DNA of 64,000 bases. It comes from Mytilus californianus (Eukaryota > Mollusca > Bivalvia > Mytilida > Mytilidae). Positions within the stretch are counted from its first letter, which is position 1; the number at the start of each line of letters is the position of its first letter. The notes below the pieces were generated by a model. That model saw nothing but the letters and a program-made list of their open reading frames with translations. It was not told where the DNA came from and did not search any database. The translations under genes were made by a program, and so were the position numbers. This document shows positions 63,696-64,000 of the stretch, piece after piece. Where the stretch lies: NCBI RefSeq assembly GCF_021869535.1, contig NW_026262668.1, positions 11,640,348-11,704,347 of the forward strand, read 5' to 3'.

Positions 63696-64000
63696 AGGGG
63701 CAATAAGCCCCTTATTTGGCCCAAATATTACTTCAAATTTAAAAGTTATCATACATATCCTTAAATTTGTCCTAACTAGACTAAGGTACAAGGTTTTCAG
63801 AAAATAAAAGCAAATTTCACATTAATGAGCTACCATGGCAACAAACCATGAAGAAATTTGTATATTTTATAAAATTTCTTGAATTTCCTTGTTTTTCATC
63901 AAATTCTAAGTATATTTAAGATTGTCAAAGTAAGTGTGCACCCAAGAAACAACTTTATATTTGGTGAGATTATTTCAATTGTTATAATAAAGCTTCTCTT

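Overview
The window is AT-rich, intron-rich animal DNA. It carries three protein-coding genes built from short exons with GT-AG introns, plus a dense layer of non-autonomous repeats. Repeat style points to a bivalve mollusc, most likely a marine mussel of the Mytilus kind: elements with tandem-repeat cores and runs such as 'cggacggacgga', foldback MITEs whose ends read 'tactgtggattcat', tRNA-derived SINEs, and the recurring segment 'attgccaatgagacaac'. The species call is inference. No bacterial, organellar or viral genes were seen, and no intact transposase or reverse transcriptase.

Layout. (1) 442-7322, plus strand: the last nine coding exons of COP1 (E3 ubiquitin ligase), encoding the C-terminal WD40 propeller. 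Its 5' part lies left of the window. (2) 7323-18252: the gap between two convergent genes, filled with satellites and composite repeats. (3) 18253-43994, minus strand: a complete WDR6 gene. I could join 24 coding exons in phase into 1112 codons plus stop, close to the family length of about 1120. (4) 43995-48998: the gap between divergent genes, holding SINE, hAT-like and foldback elements. (5) 48999-63653, plus strand: the first fifteen coding exons seen of SKIC2 (SKIV2L), the Ski-complex RNA helicase (627 codons). It runs off the right end inside the second RecA domain.

Roles. COP1 ubiquitinates substrates caught by its propeller. WDR6 is the partner of FTSJ1 in 2'-O-methylation of tRNA position 34. 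SKIC2 feeds mRNA to the cytoplasmic exosome. They share no obvious pathway beyond a loose RNA-metabolism link between the last two.

The most unusual observation is that many splice junctions have imperfect copies of themselves in the neighbouring intron. In SKIC2, exons 1, 3, 7, 8, 9, 12 and 15 are followed by decayed or intact copies of the exon end, usually with its donor site. The 330-bp intron 7 looks as if it is made almost wholly of worn copies of exon 7. In WDR6, exons 2 and 21 are preceded by tandem copies of the acceptor plus exon start, and the second case has grown into a minisatellite of about 1 kb.
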